Shown here: positions 7,979-15,524 of the stretch, in pieces
How positions within the stretch are numbered: the first letter of the stretch is position 1
How the letters are laid out: every line of letters begins with the position of its first letter
From: Caldilineales bacterium
GTDB lineage: Bacteria; Chloroflexota; Anaerolineae; Caldilineales; Caldilineaceae
Direction: 5' to 3'
DNA: 34,307 nucleotides
Assembly: GCA_012271135.1 (NCBI GenBank)
Contig: JAAXGZ010000007.1
Location: 1-34,307 of the forward strand
Translations under genes and position numbers: made by a program
The notes under the pieces: generated by a model
Databases searched by the model: none
Seen by the model: the letters and a program-made list of their open reading frames with translations, nothing else
What the model was told of the DNA's origin: nothing

Positions 7979-8007
7979 TTGACAAGCGGTGTCGACACCA
8001 TTATCGT
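7979..8007 (+). promoter_or_regulatory. Promoter of the RHH-RelE operon with palindromic operator in the spacer
   Basis: A perfect TTGACA (7979-7984) is followed 17 bp later by TATCGT (8002-8007, 4 of 6 consensus). The spacer contains the perfect 12-bp palindrome GGTGTCGACACC (7988-7999), ideally placed for an autorepressing ribbon-helix-helix dimer. On the opposite strand a GATAAT hexamer overlaps the same place and could serve the divergent sialidase gene. Confidence 0.65.
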
Positions 8008-8067
8008 AATCCTGCCAATGTCATCCGAATCGATTGAATTGCAGTGACATTCAAAAAGGGGTGTAGG

Positions 8068-8292
8068 ATGTCAACCCAAATCACCGTGCGTTTGCCGGAC
8101 GCACAGACTGCCGCCTTGGATGCGGCGGCCACCGCACTCAGGCGCAGCCGGGCCGAAGTGGTTCGCCAGGCCATAGAGCGGTATCTGGAGGATTTTGACG
8201 ATCTGTCGGTAGCAGTAGAGCGACTACGCGACCCTTCCGATCCGGTGTTGGATTGGGATGAGGTGCGGTGTGAGCTACTCCGTTCGGATTAA
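8068..8292 (+). CDS. Ribbon-helix-helix (CopG-like) antitoxin
   Basis: A 74-residue protein from ATG 8068, preceded by AAGGGG at about 7 nt. The N-terminal strand MSTQITVRLPDAQTAALD plus the helix pair RRSRAEVVRQAIERYL is a standard CopG/ParD ribbon-helix-helix DNA-binding domain. The acidic remainder (DDLSVAVERLRDPSDPVLDWDEV) would wrap the toxin. It overlaps the RelE-type toxin gene by 35 bp. It should repress the promoter at 7979 by binding the palindrome there. Confidence 0.9.
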   Translation: MSTQITVRLPDAQTAALDAAATALRRSRAEVVRQAIERYLEDFDDLSVAVERLRDPSDPVLDWDEVRCELLRSD

Positions 8293-8524
8293 AAGCAGCG
8301 CGGCCAAGGAACTGGCCCATTTACCGCACGATGTCCGGGAGCGCCTCGTTGAGGCCATCGACAGGCTCGGGGAGAGACCCTTGGCGGGTGCCCTGCTCAA
8401 GGGAGGGTTGCGGGGACTACGCCGTCTGAGGGTCGGCCACTATCGGATTGTGTATGAGGTGCTGGACGACAAGTTGACAGTGCTGGTGATACGGATAGCA
8501 CATCGGCGGGAAGTGTATCGCTGA
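8258..8524 (+). CDS. RelE/ParE-family toxin
   Basis: An 88-residue protein with the compact RelE/ParE fold: YSVRIKSSAAKELAHLPHDVRERL, then GLRGLRRLRVGHYRIVYEV and the C-terminal VLVIRIAHRREVYR. The basic Arg cluster and the R-x-G-x-Y-R-I-x-Y strand are those of RelE mRNA interferases. The terminal Arg/Tyr (REVYR) is also RelE-like. I kept ATG 8258, but GTG 8270 (beginning SYSVRIK after the initiator) is an alternative. It overlaps the antitoxin gene, so translation is coupled. Confidence 0.9.
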   Translation: MRCGVSYSVRIKSSAAKELAHLPHDVRERLVEAIDRLGERPLAGALLKGGLRGLRRLRVGHYRIVYEVLDDKLTVLVIRIAHRREVYR

Positions 8525-8533
8525 TGGCGGGTA

Positions 8534-8564
8534 GCAGGGGACAGATTGCGCTTCTGTCCTCTGC
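8534..8564 (+). terminator. Hairpin just after relE
   Basis: Eleven bases (GCAGGGGACAG) at 8534-8544 pair with CTGTCCTCTGC at 8554-8564, with one G-U pair and a 9-nt loop, starting 10 nt after the toxin stop. It has no T-run, so it may act as an mRNA 3' end stabiliser rather than an intrinsic terminator. Confidence 0.45.
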
Positions 8565-9228
8565 CATCCATCCCTGCGTATGCAGGAAACCATTGGGGGG
8601 GGGTGACGGGCATGGATCATTCCCGGATAACGGATTGCTGCGCACATCATCTGCCCAATATAGCCCATCCCCGTCCGTTGGCTGGGCGGTTGGAACTCGC
8701 CACTCCACCACTGATCCCTTTATCAAACGACAACCAGGCAAAGACAAGGCCCCGCGTTCGACTGTACATGCTCACAGAGACGTGGCCGGGTACGGGAGGA
8801 GTTTCAGTGCGGCGCGCCCTGCGCTTGGCTGAGAGCGGGTTGGCAAGTCCGACCCACGATCCGGCGCGGCCGGTCCCCGTACGGGAAAGAACCGGTTTCG
8901 CGGTGGGCTCCGGCGGCATGGCTGCCGCAATTGGGGGCAGGCCTCGGGTAGACGGGATCGGCGAGCGGGTGCTCAGGATGGAGCCCACGGCAAGGGGTCC
9001 CTTGTCCTTTCCGAGCGCGGACCAATGTCAATCGAAACTGCAGCCGCCCCCACGACGCACGGGGCCATACATCAACGGCACCGGTGCGTTAGAATGGGCA
9101 TCCCCATTACATCCATGCGGTGCCGGCGGTTCCGACGAGCCGCCGCGGACAGACAGGACTTCTGTCCGTCCCGGGTCGCACCCTGGGACTAGGCACCTCT
9201 GCGGACACCTTGCAATTGGAGAAATTCC
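8565..9228. other. Long spacer and leader upstream of the peptide ABC operon
   Basis: About 660 bp in which I find no credible gene; the long open stretches on both strands are GC-rich and motif-free. It contains a run of 9 G near 8595, a small hairpin CCTGC-GTAT-GCAGG near 8574, and TAGAAT at 9090 overlapping a hairpin (AATGGG/CCCATT, 9093-9108). Two leader hairpins precede the binding-protein gene: CGGCGG/CCGCCG (9124-9145) and GGAC-A-GACAG/CTGTC-C-GTCC (9147-9171). The leader transcript of the operon may be structured. Confidence 0.4.
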
Positions 9229-10917
9229 ATGCTGAGATTGAACCGTCGTAGATTCCTGCAGTTGGCCGGCGCCGGTGCCGGCCTCGCCGTTCTGGCTGCC
9301 TGTGCCCCAGCCGCACCGGACGCGCCGGCCGTGGTGGACGAACCCACGCCCGTGCCCATGTCGGAGGCGGACGTGGCCGCCTCGGCCGACGATCCCGGCC
9401 TGATGCGGCCTTCCGGCACGCCCAAGCGCGGCGGCCACCTGAAGACCGCGTTCGGCGTGACCATGGCCAGTTTCGACGCCCACCAGGGCGGCGGCACGCA
9501 CGTGCTCAGCCACATGTACAACAACCTGGTGCGCAACAACCTGGTCGATGGCCTGCGCACCGTCGTGCCGGACTTGGCCCGCAGCGTCGACGTGTCGGAC
9601 GACGGCAAGACCTATACCTTCAACCTGCGTTCGGGGGTCAAGTACCACAACGGAGCCGACTTCACATCGGCCGACGTGCTGGCCACCTTCAACCGCATCA
9701 TGGATCCGCCCCAGGGCATGATCTCGCCCCTGAAGGCCGAATTCTCCTTCGTGGAGGACCTCACAGCACCGGATGCGGGCACCGCCGTGTTCCACCTGAG
9801 CGCGCCCCGCTCCTACTTCCTGAACGTCCTGTCGGCCACCAATGCCTACATCTATTCCGAGGCCTCGCTGCAGGAGAACGACTTCGACCTGCGCGACGTA
9901 ATCGTCCCCGGCACCGGTGCCTTCAAGTTCGTCGAGCACCAGCCGGCCGAGCGCTGGCTGCTGGAACGCAACCCGGACTACTGGGATGCAGAACTGCCCT
10001 ACATCGATCAGCTGGAACTGCTGCACGTGCCTGCCTGGTCCGACCGCGGCACGGCGGTCCTGACCGGTCAGGCCGACATGTCCTGGAACGTGGCCTTCGA
10101 GACCTGGCAGGAAGGTTCGGCCCGCGACGACATCGAGAACAAACTGCTGCCGAACTTCGGCGCCTACTGGCTGTTCATGAACAACGCGTCCGGCCCCCTG
10201 GCCGATTCCCGCGTGCGCAAGGCTATCCATTTGGGCGTGTCCAAGCAGAACCTCAAGGCGGCCTTCGGCACCCAGGAGGTGATCAACATCACGCGCTGGG
10301 TCCCGCAGGGCGATCCCTACGCCACCTCCCCGGCCGACCTGGCCTCCATGCCGGGTTATCGCGAGGACAAGACCGAGGACATCGCCGAGGCCAAGCGCCT
10401 GCTGGCGGAAGCCGGCTACGGCGAGAACTTCCCCGAACTGGAAATCCTGGCGGCCAGCGGCCCCCAGGCCGAACTGCTGGCCCCCGCCGTGCAGGACATG
10501 CTCAACCGCGATCTGGGCATTCCCACCAAGATCCGCATCATCGAGCGCGCCAGCCTGGGTACGGAACAGCAGCAGGGCACCTACCAGCTGATGGTGCACA
10601 CCCGCGGCCACGGCGTCTCCGACATCTCGCCGCGCGGCAACCTGTGGTGGCGGACCGGCGGTTCCCAGAACTTCGGTGGCTACTCCGAACCGCGGTTCGA
10701 TGCACTGCTGGACCAGATCGACGACGAAACCGACGTGGCCACCCGGCAGGGCCAGATCAACGATGCCCAGGATGTCCTGGACGACAACCCGCCGGAATAC
10801 CTGATCGGCTACACCTACCACCTGCCCATGTGGAACTCCAAGGTCAAGGGCATCGAACTCCACGACCGCATCTTTGCCGAATGGGGCCGCATGGAAACCG
10901 TCTGGATCGACAGCTAA
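9229..10917 (+). CDS. Peptide/nickel-type ABC transporter substrate-binding lipoprotein (SBP_bac_5)
   Basis: A 562-residue protein with GGAG 8 nt before the ATG. Its signal is RRRFLQLAGAGAG plus AVLAAC, a twin-arginine-like lipoprotein signal with Cys25 as lipid anchor, then a Pro/Ala-rich linker. The family 5 body follows: YNNLVRNN, DDGKTYTFNLRSGVKYHNG with DFTSADV (the classic oligopeptide-binding signature), ERNPDYWDAELPYIDQLEL, and DSRVRKAIHLGVSK. These are DppA/OppA-type hallmarks. Substrates of the family include oligopeptides, nickel chelates, opines and oligosaccharides, so the ligand cannot be assigned. It heads an operon with two permeases. A hairpin separates it from them. Confidence 0.93.
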   Translation: MLRLNRRRFLQLAGAGAGLAVLAACAPAAPDAPAVVDEPTPVPMSEADVAASADDPGLMRPSGTPKRGGHLKTAFGVTMASFDAHQGGGTHVLSHMYNNLVRNNLVDGLRTVVPDLARSVDVSDDGKTYTFNLRSGVKYHNGADFTSADVLATFNRIMDPPQGMISPLKAEFSFVEDLTAPDAGTAVFHLSAPRSYFLNVLSATNAYIYSEASLQENDFDLRDVIVPGTGAFKFVEHQPAERWLLERNPDYWDAELPYIDQLELLHVPAWSDRGTAVLTGQADMSWNVAFETWQEGSARDDIENKLLPNFGAYWLFMNNASGPLADSRVRKAIHLGVSKQNLKAAFGTQEVINITRWVPQGDPYATSPADLASMPGYREDKTEDIAEAKRLLAEAGYGENFPELEILAASGPQAELLAPAVQDMLNRDLGIPTKIRIIERASLGTEQQQGTYQLMVHTRGHGVSDISPRGNLWWRTGGSQNFGGYSEPRFDALLDQIDDETDVATRQGQINDAQDVLDDNPPEYLIGYTYHLPMWNSKVKGIELHDRIFAEWGRMETVWIDS

Positions 10918-10950
10918 GACATCAGTCAGCCTACCGGCTGTTGTTGGGGA

Positions 10951-10981
10951 CCGGAGAGTCGGGACATCCCCGGCTCTCCGG
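10951..10981 (+). promoter_or_regulatory. Intercistronic hairpin between binding-protein and first permease
   Basis: CCGGAGAG (10951-10958) pairs perfectly with CTCTCCGG (10974-10981). The loop is itself palindromic (GGGACATCCC, 10961-10970). It starts 34 nt after the binding-protein stop and precedes the first permease. It has the same layout as the palindrome in the sugar importer operon and no T-run. Confidence 0.65.
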
Positions 10982-11027
10982 CCACATGTTCAACTGATCG
11001 GCCCGGCCAAACGGGGTCGGGCACACT

Positions 11028-11987
11028 ATGCGCCAGTACATCCTGCAGCGCCTTCTGATCGCGATTCCAACAGTGTTCGGAGTCACGGTCCTGATCTTCC
11101 TCGCCATGCGGGTGATCCCGGGCGATCCGCTGCAGACCATCTACACGGAATCGACCGGAGCCTACATCCTGTCCGAGGAGGAGTTGGCCGAGGTCCGGGC
11201 CAGTCTGGGGCTGGACAAGCCCCTGTGGCAGCAGTATCTGTCCTGGATGGGCCAGGTGTTCCGGGGCGAAATGGGGTATTCGTTCTGGACCAAGGATCCC
11301 ATCAGCCAGATGATCCTGCGCCGGGGGCCCATCTCCGCCCAGATCGCCATCTTCGCCGTGGTGCTGTCATGGCTGTTCGGCGTGCCCATCGGCCTGCTCA
11401 GCGCCTGGTTCCGCAACAGCTGGGCCGACCAGGTGTCGAGGGCCGGGATCACCATCTTCCTGGCCGTGCCCAGCTTCTGGCTGGGCCTGCTGATCATTCT
11501 CTTTACCGTCCTGGTGCTGACTTGGCGACCACCCCTGACCATCATTCAGTTCTGGGAGGATCCCGGGGCCAACTTTGCAATCGTGGCTCTGCCGTCCGTC
11601 ACCCTGGGCCTGGGCTTGGGCGCGGCCACCGCCCGCATGGCGCGTTCGGCGGCCCTCGAGGCACTGTTCGACGACTATGTGCGCACGGCCCGGGCCAAGG
11701 GGCTGGGCAACAGCCTGATCATCTGGCGGCACGTGTTCAAGAACGCCATGCTGCCGGTGATTACCTCGACCGGCCTCGCCCTCGGCGGCCTGCTGGGCGG
11801 CACCGTCTCGGTGGAGAAGGCCTTTGCGGTGCCCGGACTGGGCAGCTTAATGGTCCAGGGCATGCAGGAGCGCGACTGGATGATGATCCAGAATCTGGTC
11901 TTGGTATACGGCCTGATCTACGTCTTTGTAAACCTTCTGGTCGACTTGAGCTACGGCATGCTGGATCCCCGCATCCGCTACAGCTGA
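11028..11987 (+). CDS. Peptide-type ABC transporter permease (DppB-like)
   Basis: A 319-residue membrane protein that begins MRQYILQRLLIAIPTVFGVT with the usual DppB opening (LLIAIPTVFGVTVLIFLAMRVIPGDPL). About six membrane segments follow. The coupling loop is YVRTARAKGLGNSLIIWRHVFKNA and the end is LVDLSYGMLDPRIRYS, all diagnostic of the oligopeptide permease B branch. It is followed 21 bp later by the DppC-like gene. No ATP-binding subunits (DppD/DppF) are encoded before the strand switch, so these must come from elsewhere. Confidence 0.95.
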   Translation: MRQYILQRLLIAIPTVFGVTVLIFLAMRVIPGDPLQTIYTESTGAYILSEEELAEVRASLGLDKPLWQQYLSWMGQVFRGEMGYSFWTKDPISQMILRRGPISAQIAIFAVVLSWLFGVPIGLLSAWFRNSWADQVSRAGITIFLAVPSFWLGLLIILFTVLVLTWRPPLTIIQFWEDPGANFAIVALPSVTLGLGLGAATARMARSAALEALFDDYVRTARAKGLGNSLIIWRHVFKNAMLPVITSTGLALGGLLGGTVSVEKAFAVPGLGSLMVQGMQERDWMMIQNLVLVYGLIYVFVNLLVDLSYGMLDPRIRYS

Positions 11988-12008
11988 CGCCACCACGGAC
12001 CTTCCAAC

Positions 12009-12914
12009 GTGCAGGCCGCGCCCAATCCCGCCTTTCGGCCCTTGACGGAAGTCAGCGCATGGCAGCGCCTGCGCGCTGCCATGCGCCGATTTCGGACCGT
12101 GTCGCCGCTCGGCACCGTGTCGTTGATCGCTTGGATTCTGCTGTTCGTGATCGCGATTGGGGCACCAATACTGTCACCCTATCCGCCCAATGAAGCCGAC
12201 TACAGCGCCGTGCGCCAGGGGCCGTCGTCAAGCCACCTGCTGGGCACCGACAACCTGGGCCGCGACATTCTCAGCCGCATCATTCACGGTGCGCGGATCA
12301 CGCTGCTGGTGAGTGTGACCTCCGTGTTCCTGGGCGATGCCATTGGCTTTGTCTGGGGCGTGATCTCGGGTTTCCTGGGCCGCCGCTTCGACCTGTTCAG
12401 CCAGCGCGTGATCGACATCCTGATGTCGTTTCCCTCGCTCATCCTGGCCCTCATGTTGCTGGTGGTGCTGGGCGCAGGCATCGAAACCGTAATTGTGGCC
12501 ATCGCATCGACCCAAATTCCCGCCGCCACGCGCATCACACGGTCGGTGGTGCTCTCCGTGCGCGAAGCCATGTACGTGGAGGCAGCCCGGTCGATCGGGG
12601 TCAACAACCTGCGCCTGATGGTGCGGCATGTGGCACCGCAGGTGGCCGCACCAATCCTGGTGGTGGCCACACTGCACCTGGGCGGTGCCATCTTCGCCGA
12701 ATCGGCACTCAGTTTCCTGGGCCTGGGCATTCCTCCGCCGGCTCCCAGTTGGGGCAACATGCTGGGCGGCGTGACTGCGGCCGCCTTCAAGCCGCCTTGG
12801 TGGCTGGTGGTCTTTCCCGGATTGGCCATCACATTGACGATTATGGCTGCCAACCTGTTCGGCGATGCCCTGAGGGACTTCCTGGATCCCAAGCTGCGCC
12901 ATCGTATTGACTGA
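12009..12914 (+). CDS. Peptide-type ABC transporter permease (DppC-like)
   Basis: A 301-residue permease. I use GTG 12009, which gives a short cytoplasmic N-terminus. A later start near residue 20 is possible, and no strong ribosome-binding site is visible. Features of the DppC branch: GTDNLGRDILSRIIHGARITL after the first membrane segment, the coupling loop YVEAARSIGVNNLRLMVRHVAPQ, SALSFLGLGIPPPAPSWGNML, and the terminal FGDALRDFLDPKLRHRID. It pairs with the DppB-like protein to form the channel. The 285 bp after its stop, up to the convergent cobC-like gene, contain nothing I can name. Confidence 0.94.
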   Translation: MQAAPNPAFRPLTEVSAWQRLRAAMRRFRTVSPLGTVSLIAWILLFVIAIGAPILSPYPPNEADYSAVRQGPSSSHLLGTDNLGRDILSRIIHGARITLLVSVTSVFLGDAIGFVWGVISGFLGRRFDLFSQRVIDILMSFPSLILALMLLVVLGAGIETVIVAIASTQIPAATRITRSVVLSVREAMYVEAARSIGVNNLRLMVRHVAPQVAAPILVVATLHLGGAIFAESALSFLGLGIPPPAPSWGNMLGGVTAAAFKPPWWLVVFPGLAITLTIMAANLFGDALRDFLDPKLRHRID

Positions 12915-13199
12915 CGAGACATCGCCTGTTCCCGACAACAACCTTGGCCCCGGCGTTTCGTTGCTCGCCCGCCATACACCACAGTGTGCCCGAAGGCCGA
13001 TTCCGCTTCCATGACAACGGGATCACGTTGTGGACGCCCCATTGGGAAATCAAGGCCCAGTTCGCGGAGAGAACCAGGTTGCAGGTGGGAACTGCTCCAC
13101 CTAGACTCGAGTTGCAGGGACGTACAAACCTGTCCCCTATCAACCCAACCGAGAGTGAATTACCAAAAACTTCCAAGGGAACAGGTGTGGGTCGGAACG

Positions 13200-13751
13200 T
13201 CAGATTCTCAGCACACCGCCATAGGCGACCGAGGTCTGAAAAGAAGCGAGGTCGGTGCCTTTTGCCACCGTGGATGCCTTGATCACGCCTGCGTGGGTAA
13301 CCACTAGACAGGAAATACCATCCTGTCGTAGTTCGGCCAGGGCCTCATGGACGCGGGCCACAAAGGCATGGACACTCTCCCCGCCATGCGGCCGGGCATG
13401 AAGAAAGTCGGCAGCCCACGCGTCAAGCTCCGTGCGCGGGATGTCGTTCCAGTCCTGCCCTTCCCATGCACCGAAATCCATTTCCTGCAAGCGCCGGTCG
13501 TAGGCAGGTTGAAGATGAAAGGCGGATCCAATCCGTTCGGCTAGGACGCGACAACGGCCCAGGGGACTTGACACCAGTGCCTCCGCCGGTTCCAGCTTGG
13601 CCAGAACAACCTCGGCTTCTTCCGCGAACGTGTGGGCCAGAGCCAGATCGGTGCGTCCATAGCAAATGCCGGGTTTGACTGCGGGCCGCGTATGACGAAT
13701 CAGTGTGAGTGCCAGGTCAAAATCCCCAGATAGAAACCCAATTCGCTCCAC
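13200..13751 (-). CDS. cobC: Histidine phosphatase, probable alpha-ribazole-5'-phosphate phosphatase (CobC-like)
   Basis: A 183-residue histidine phosphatase superfamily protein. The catalytic LIRHTRP carries the phospho-accepting His20. The adjacent GICYGRTDLAL closely matches the CobC signature, where phosphoglycerate mutases differ. LVSSPLGRCRVLAERI and VVTHAGVIK give the second Arg and His of the active site. CobC removes the phosphate from alpha-ribazole phosphate, or from the last cobalamin intermediate, next to the CobS step. The gene start (ATG 13751) lies 52 bp inside the 3' end of cobS, and no alternative start exists before the catalytic His. The overlap and the neighbour support the cobalamin role. 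Confidence 0.87.
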   Translation of the reverse strand: MERIGFLSGDFDLALTLIRHTRPAVKPGICYGRTDLALAHTFAEEAEVVLAKLEPAEALVSSPLGRCRVLAERIGSAFHLQPAYDRRLQEMDFGAWEGQDWNDIPRTELDAWAADFLHARPHGGESVHAFVARVHEALAELRQDGISCLVVTHAGVIKASTVAKGTDLASFQTSVAYGGVLRI

Positions 13752-14482
13752 TGTTGGACAGCCCCCTGCGTATCACCGGTATGCCCTCCCAAACGTTTCT
13801 CATACAGGCTGCGCATGGCCAAGTGCCCCAGTACCAACCCGGCCAGTCCTGCAAGAGCATCGGACATGGAGACAGTCATTGCCACGGCCAGACAACCAAG
13901 GCCTGTTGCCGCCGCCAAGCTTGTACCACCCCAGCCCAGGCGCCCGGCAAGCAGACTGCCGGATCCTGAATCGCGAACGTAGGGCGAGGTGGCAGCGACG
14001 ACGACATTGGAGAAGCGGGAAAGGCCGTGGCCGGCCACCAGGCAAGCCATGGCCAGGGCCACAGGCAGGGAAGCCAAGGCGGCCACCTTCAGGGCCAGTG
14101 TCACTCCAAGCCCCACGGCCCCAAAGACGCCAATCCGACTATCCTGCATGATCTCCAACATCCTCTCGCGACTGAATGCCCCAAGCCCGTCAAAAGTGTC
14201 GGCCAGTCCGTCTTCATGGAGAGCACCCGTGACCAGGATGGTTGCGGCTGTGGCCAGCAACGCGGCCACCACCTGTGGCAAACGCAGGATGGTGGCAGTT
14301 CCGTAGACCAGTGCCCCTATGATCCCCACCACGACTCCCACGAGGGGGAAGTAACGCCGAGCAGCCCTCAGCCTAGCCGGAGAATAGCCAAGATTCCGCG
14401 GCAGGGGCAGCCGTGTCAGGAACTGCATTGCCAAGAGGAACAGCAATGCTTCGTGTCCCAATGCATTTCCAAGCGGCGCCAT
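13700..14482 (-). CDS. cobS: Cobalamin synthase, adenosylcobinamide-GDP ribazoletransferase (CobS)
   Basis: A 260-residue membrane protein, the usual size. ATG 14482 is chosen because the family N-terminus (LLFLLAMQFLTRLPLP) follows directly; in-frame extension upstream is not hydrophobic. The metal-binding motif HEDGLADTFDGLGAFSRERMLEIMQDSRIGVFG is nearly canonical. A GHGLSR segment and C-terminal GGHTGDTQGAVQQ carry the other conserved residues. Several hydrophobic stretches give the expected five to seven membrane helices. It joins alpha-ribazole (or its phosphate) to GDP-cobinamide, the lower-ligand step of B12 synthesis or salvage. CobU/CobT are not present, so other steps must be encoded elsewhere. 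Confidence 0.94.
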   Translation of the reverse strand: MAPLGNALGHEALLFLLAMQFLTRLPLPRNLGYSPARLRAARRYFPLVGVVVGIIGALVYGTATILRLPQVVAALLATAATILVTGALHEDGLADTFDGLGAFSRERMLEIMQDSRIGVFGAVGLGVTLALKVAALASLPVALAMACLVAGHGLSRFSNVVVAATSPYVRDSGSGSLLAGRLGWGGTSLAAATGLGCLAVAMTVSMSDALAGLAGLVLGHLAMRSLYEKRLGGHTGDTQGAVQQWSELGFYLGILTWHSH

Positions 14483-14621
14483 GTCGAAGCAGCCTTGCCG
14501 ATGCCGGAGAGATTGCATGCGCCAGGCTGTGGGGCAACCATGCCTGCCAGGCCTGGACGGTTCCGCGAAGCCCTCAACCCCTTGACGCAGGCAGGTACCG
14601 ACGGATCGATCCGCGGCCGGG

Positions 14622-15524
14622 CTACAGAATTTCCCCTGCCAAGGCACGGATGTGTTCGGGCCCTAGACCACAGCAGCCGCCAACAGCTTGCACGCCGTCA
14701 GTCACCCAAGTGGCAGCAACCCGAGCATAGTCGTTGGGGGCAATGATGCCGTCGAAGTGCCAGTGCGGCATCGTCCACCCGCCGGAGTGCGCATAGGCAA
14801 AGCGCGGACCGGGCCAGACGACGGCCACTTCTTCCAAGGCGGGGCCAGTCGGCTCCACTAGGGAATGCATCACCCCCACGGCCTGCACCAACGCAAAGTC
14901 GAGACTCTCCAACATCTCCCTCAGGGAAATACCCCGTTCCTGGGAAACCAGTCGCCCTTCAGCGTCCTGTTCGACGCTGTAGCCGACCCAGCAGGGCAAA
15001 CCGACAGCCCTGACCGCGTCCACCGCCGCGTCGGTCAGTTCCACATCCCGCATCATTTCCAGAATGATCAGATCCGCACTGGCTCCGGCCATGATCTCGG
15101 CCTGATCCCGATAGTCCTGCCGGGCCGCCTGCAATGAAGACGGTTCTACGCCGAAGTTCAGAGTAGAAATGGACCCCGCCACCCAAGCGAATGGCCGCAC
15201 CTCGTCGCGGGCCTCCACGGCCAGCCGGACCGCATTGCGGTTGAGGCTTTCAAACTGGTCCGCGTGGCCCGCCTCCGCGAGCACGTAGCGAGAGGTCGAA
15301 AAGGTGTTGGCAATCACTACCTGCGATCCGGATCGCAGGTAGTCCGCGTGAATCTCCCGCAGCACATCCGGCCGCGAACTCGTGGCCAGTGCATCCCACA
15401 GGCCGTCGACCATCTCCACACCCCGGCGCTCCAGTTCGGTGCCGGTGGCTCCATCCAGCAACAGCGGGGGATTGTCGTCCCCTGCCCGTTCGAGGGCATC
15501 TCCGATGTTGGTGCGTGCGTTCAC
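14622..15524 (-). CDS. Homocysteine S-methyltransferase-like protein with altered zinc site
   Basis: A 300-residue protein from GTG 15524, whose GTGA overlaps the stop of the upstream gene and has GGAGG 7 nt before it; an in-frame ATG at 15554 adds only ten low-complexity residues. It has the TIM-barrel features LLLDGATGTELERRG, VVIANTFSTSRY, WVAGSIST, DLIILEMMRDV and the terminal AVGGCCGLGPEHI with the zinc-binding Cys pair (C284, C285). The third zinc ligand of this family normally sits in a GVNC motif. Here the matching place reads AVGVMHS, so Cys is replaced by His220. The family moves a methyl group from betaine, S-methylmethionine or methylcobalamin to homocysteine. It lies directly upstream of the cobalamin genes. 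Substrate and activity are uncertain. Confidence 0.87.
   Translation of the reverse strand: MNARTNIGDALERAGDDNPPLLLDGATGTELERRGVEMVDGLWDALATSSRPDVLREIHADYLRSGSQVVIANTFSTSRYVLAEAGHADQFESLNRNAVRLAVEARDEVRPFAWVAGSISTLNFGVEPSSLQAARQDYRDQAEIMAGASADLIILEMMRDVELTDAAVDAVRAVGLPCWVGYSVEQDAEGRLVSQERGISLREMLESLDFALVQAVGVMHSLVEPTGPALEEVAVVWPGPRFAYAHSGGWTMPHWHFDGIIAPNDYARVAATWVTDGVQAVGGCCGLGPEHIRALAGEIL

Noticed and set aside
8570..8590. CRISPR-like or REP-like hairpin repeat (CCTGC-GTAT-GCAGG)
   Set aside because: Only one copy is visible in the window; no spacers, no cas genes.
8546..9235. A 229-codon plus-strand open frame between relE and the peptide operon
   Set aside because: No motif, no ribosome-binding site of note, unusual composition, and it runs into the next gene's leader; treated as non-coding.
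9028..10863. A 611-codon minus-strand open frame
   Set aside because: It is antisense to the peptide binding-protein gene, which has a signal peptide, family signatures and a good ribosome-binding site. The antisense product is a His/Val/Gly-rich composition artefact.
12841..13176. A 111-codon minus-strand frame after dppC
   Set aside because: It overlaps the dppC 3' end and shows no known motif or ribosome-binding site.
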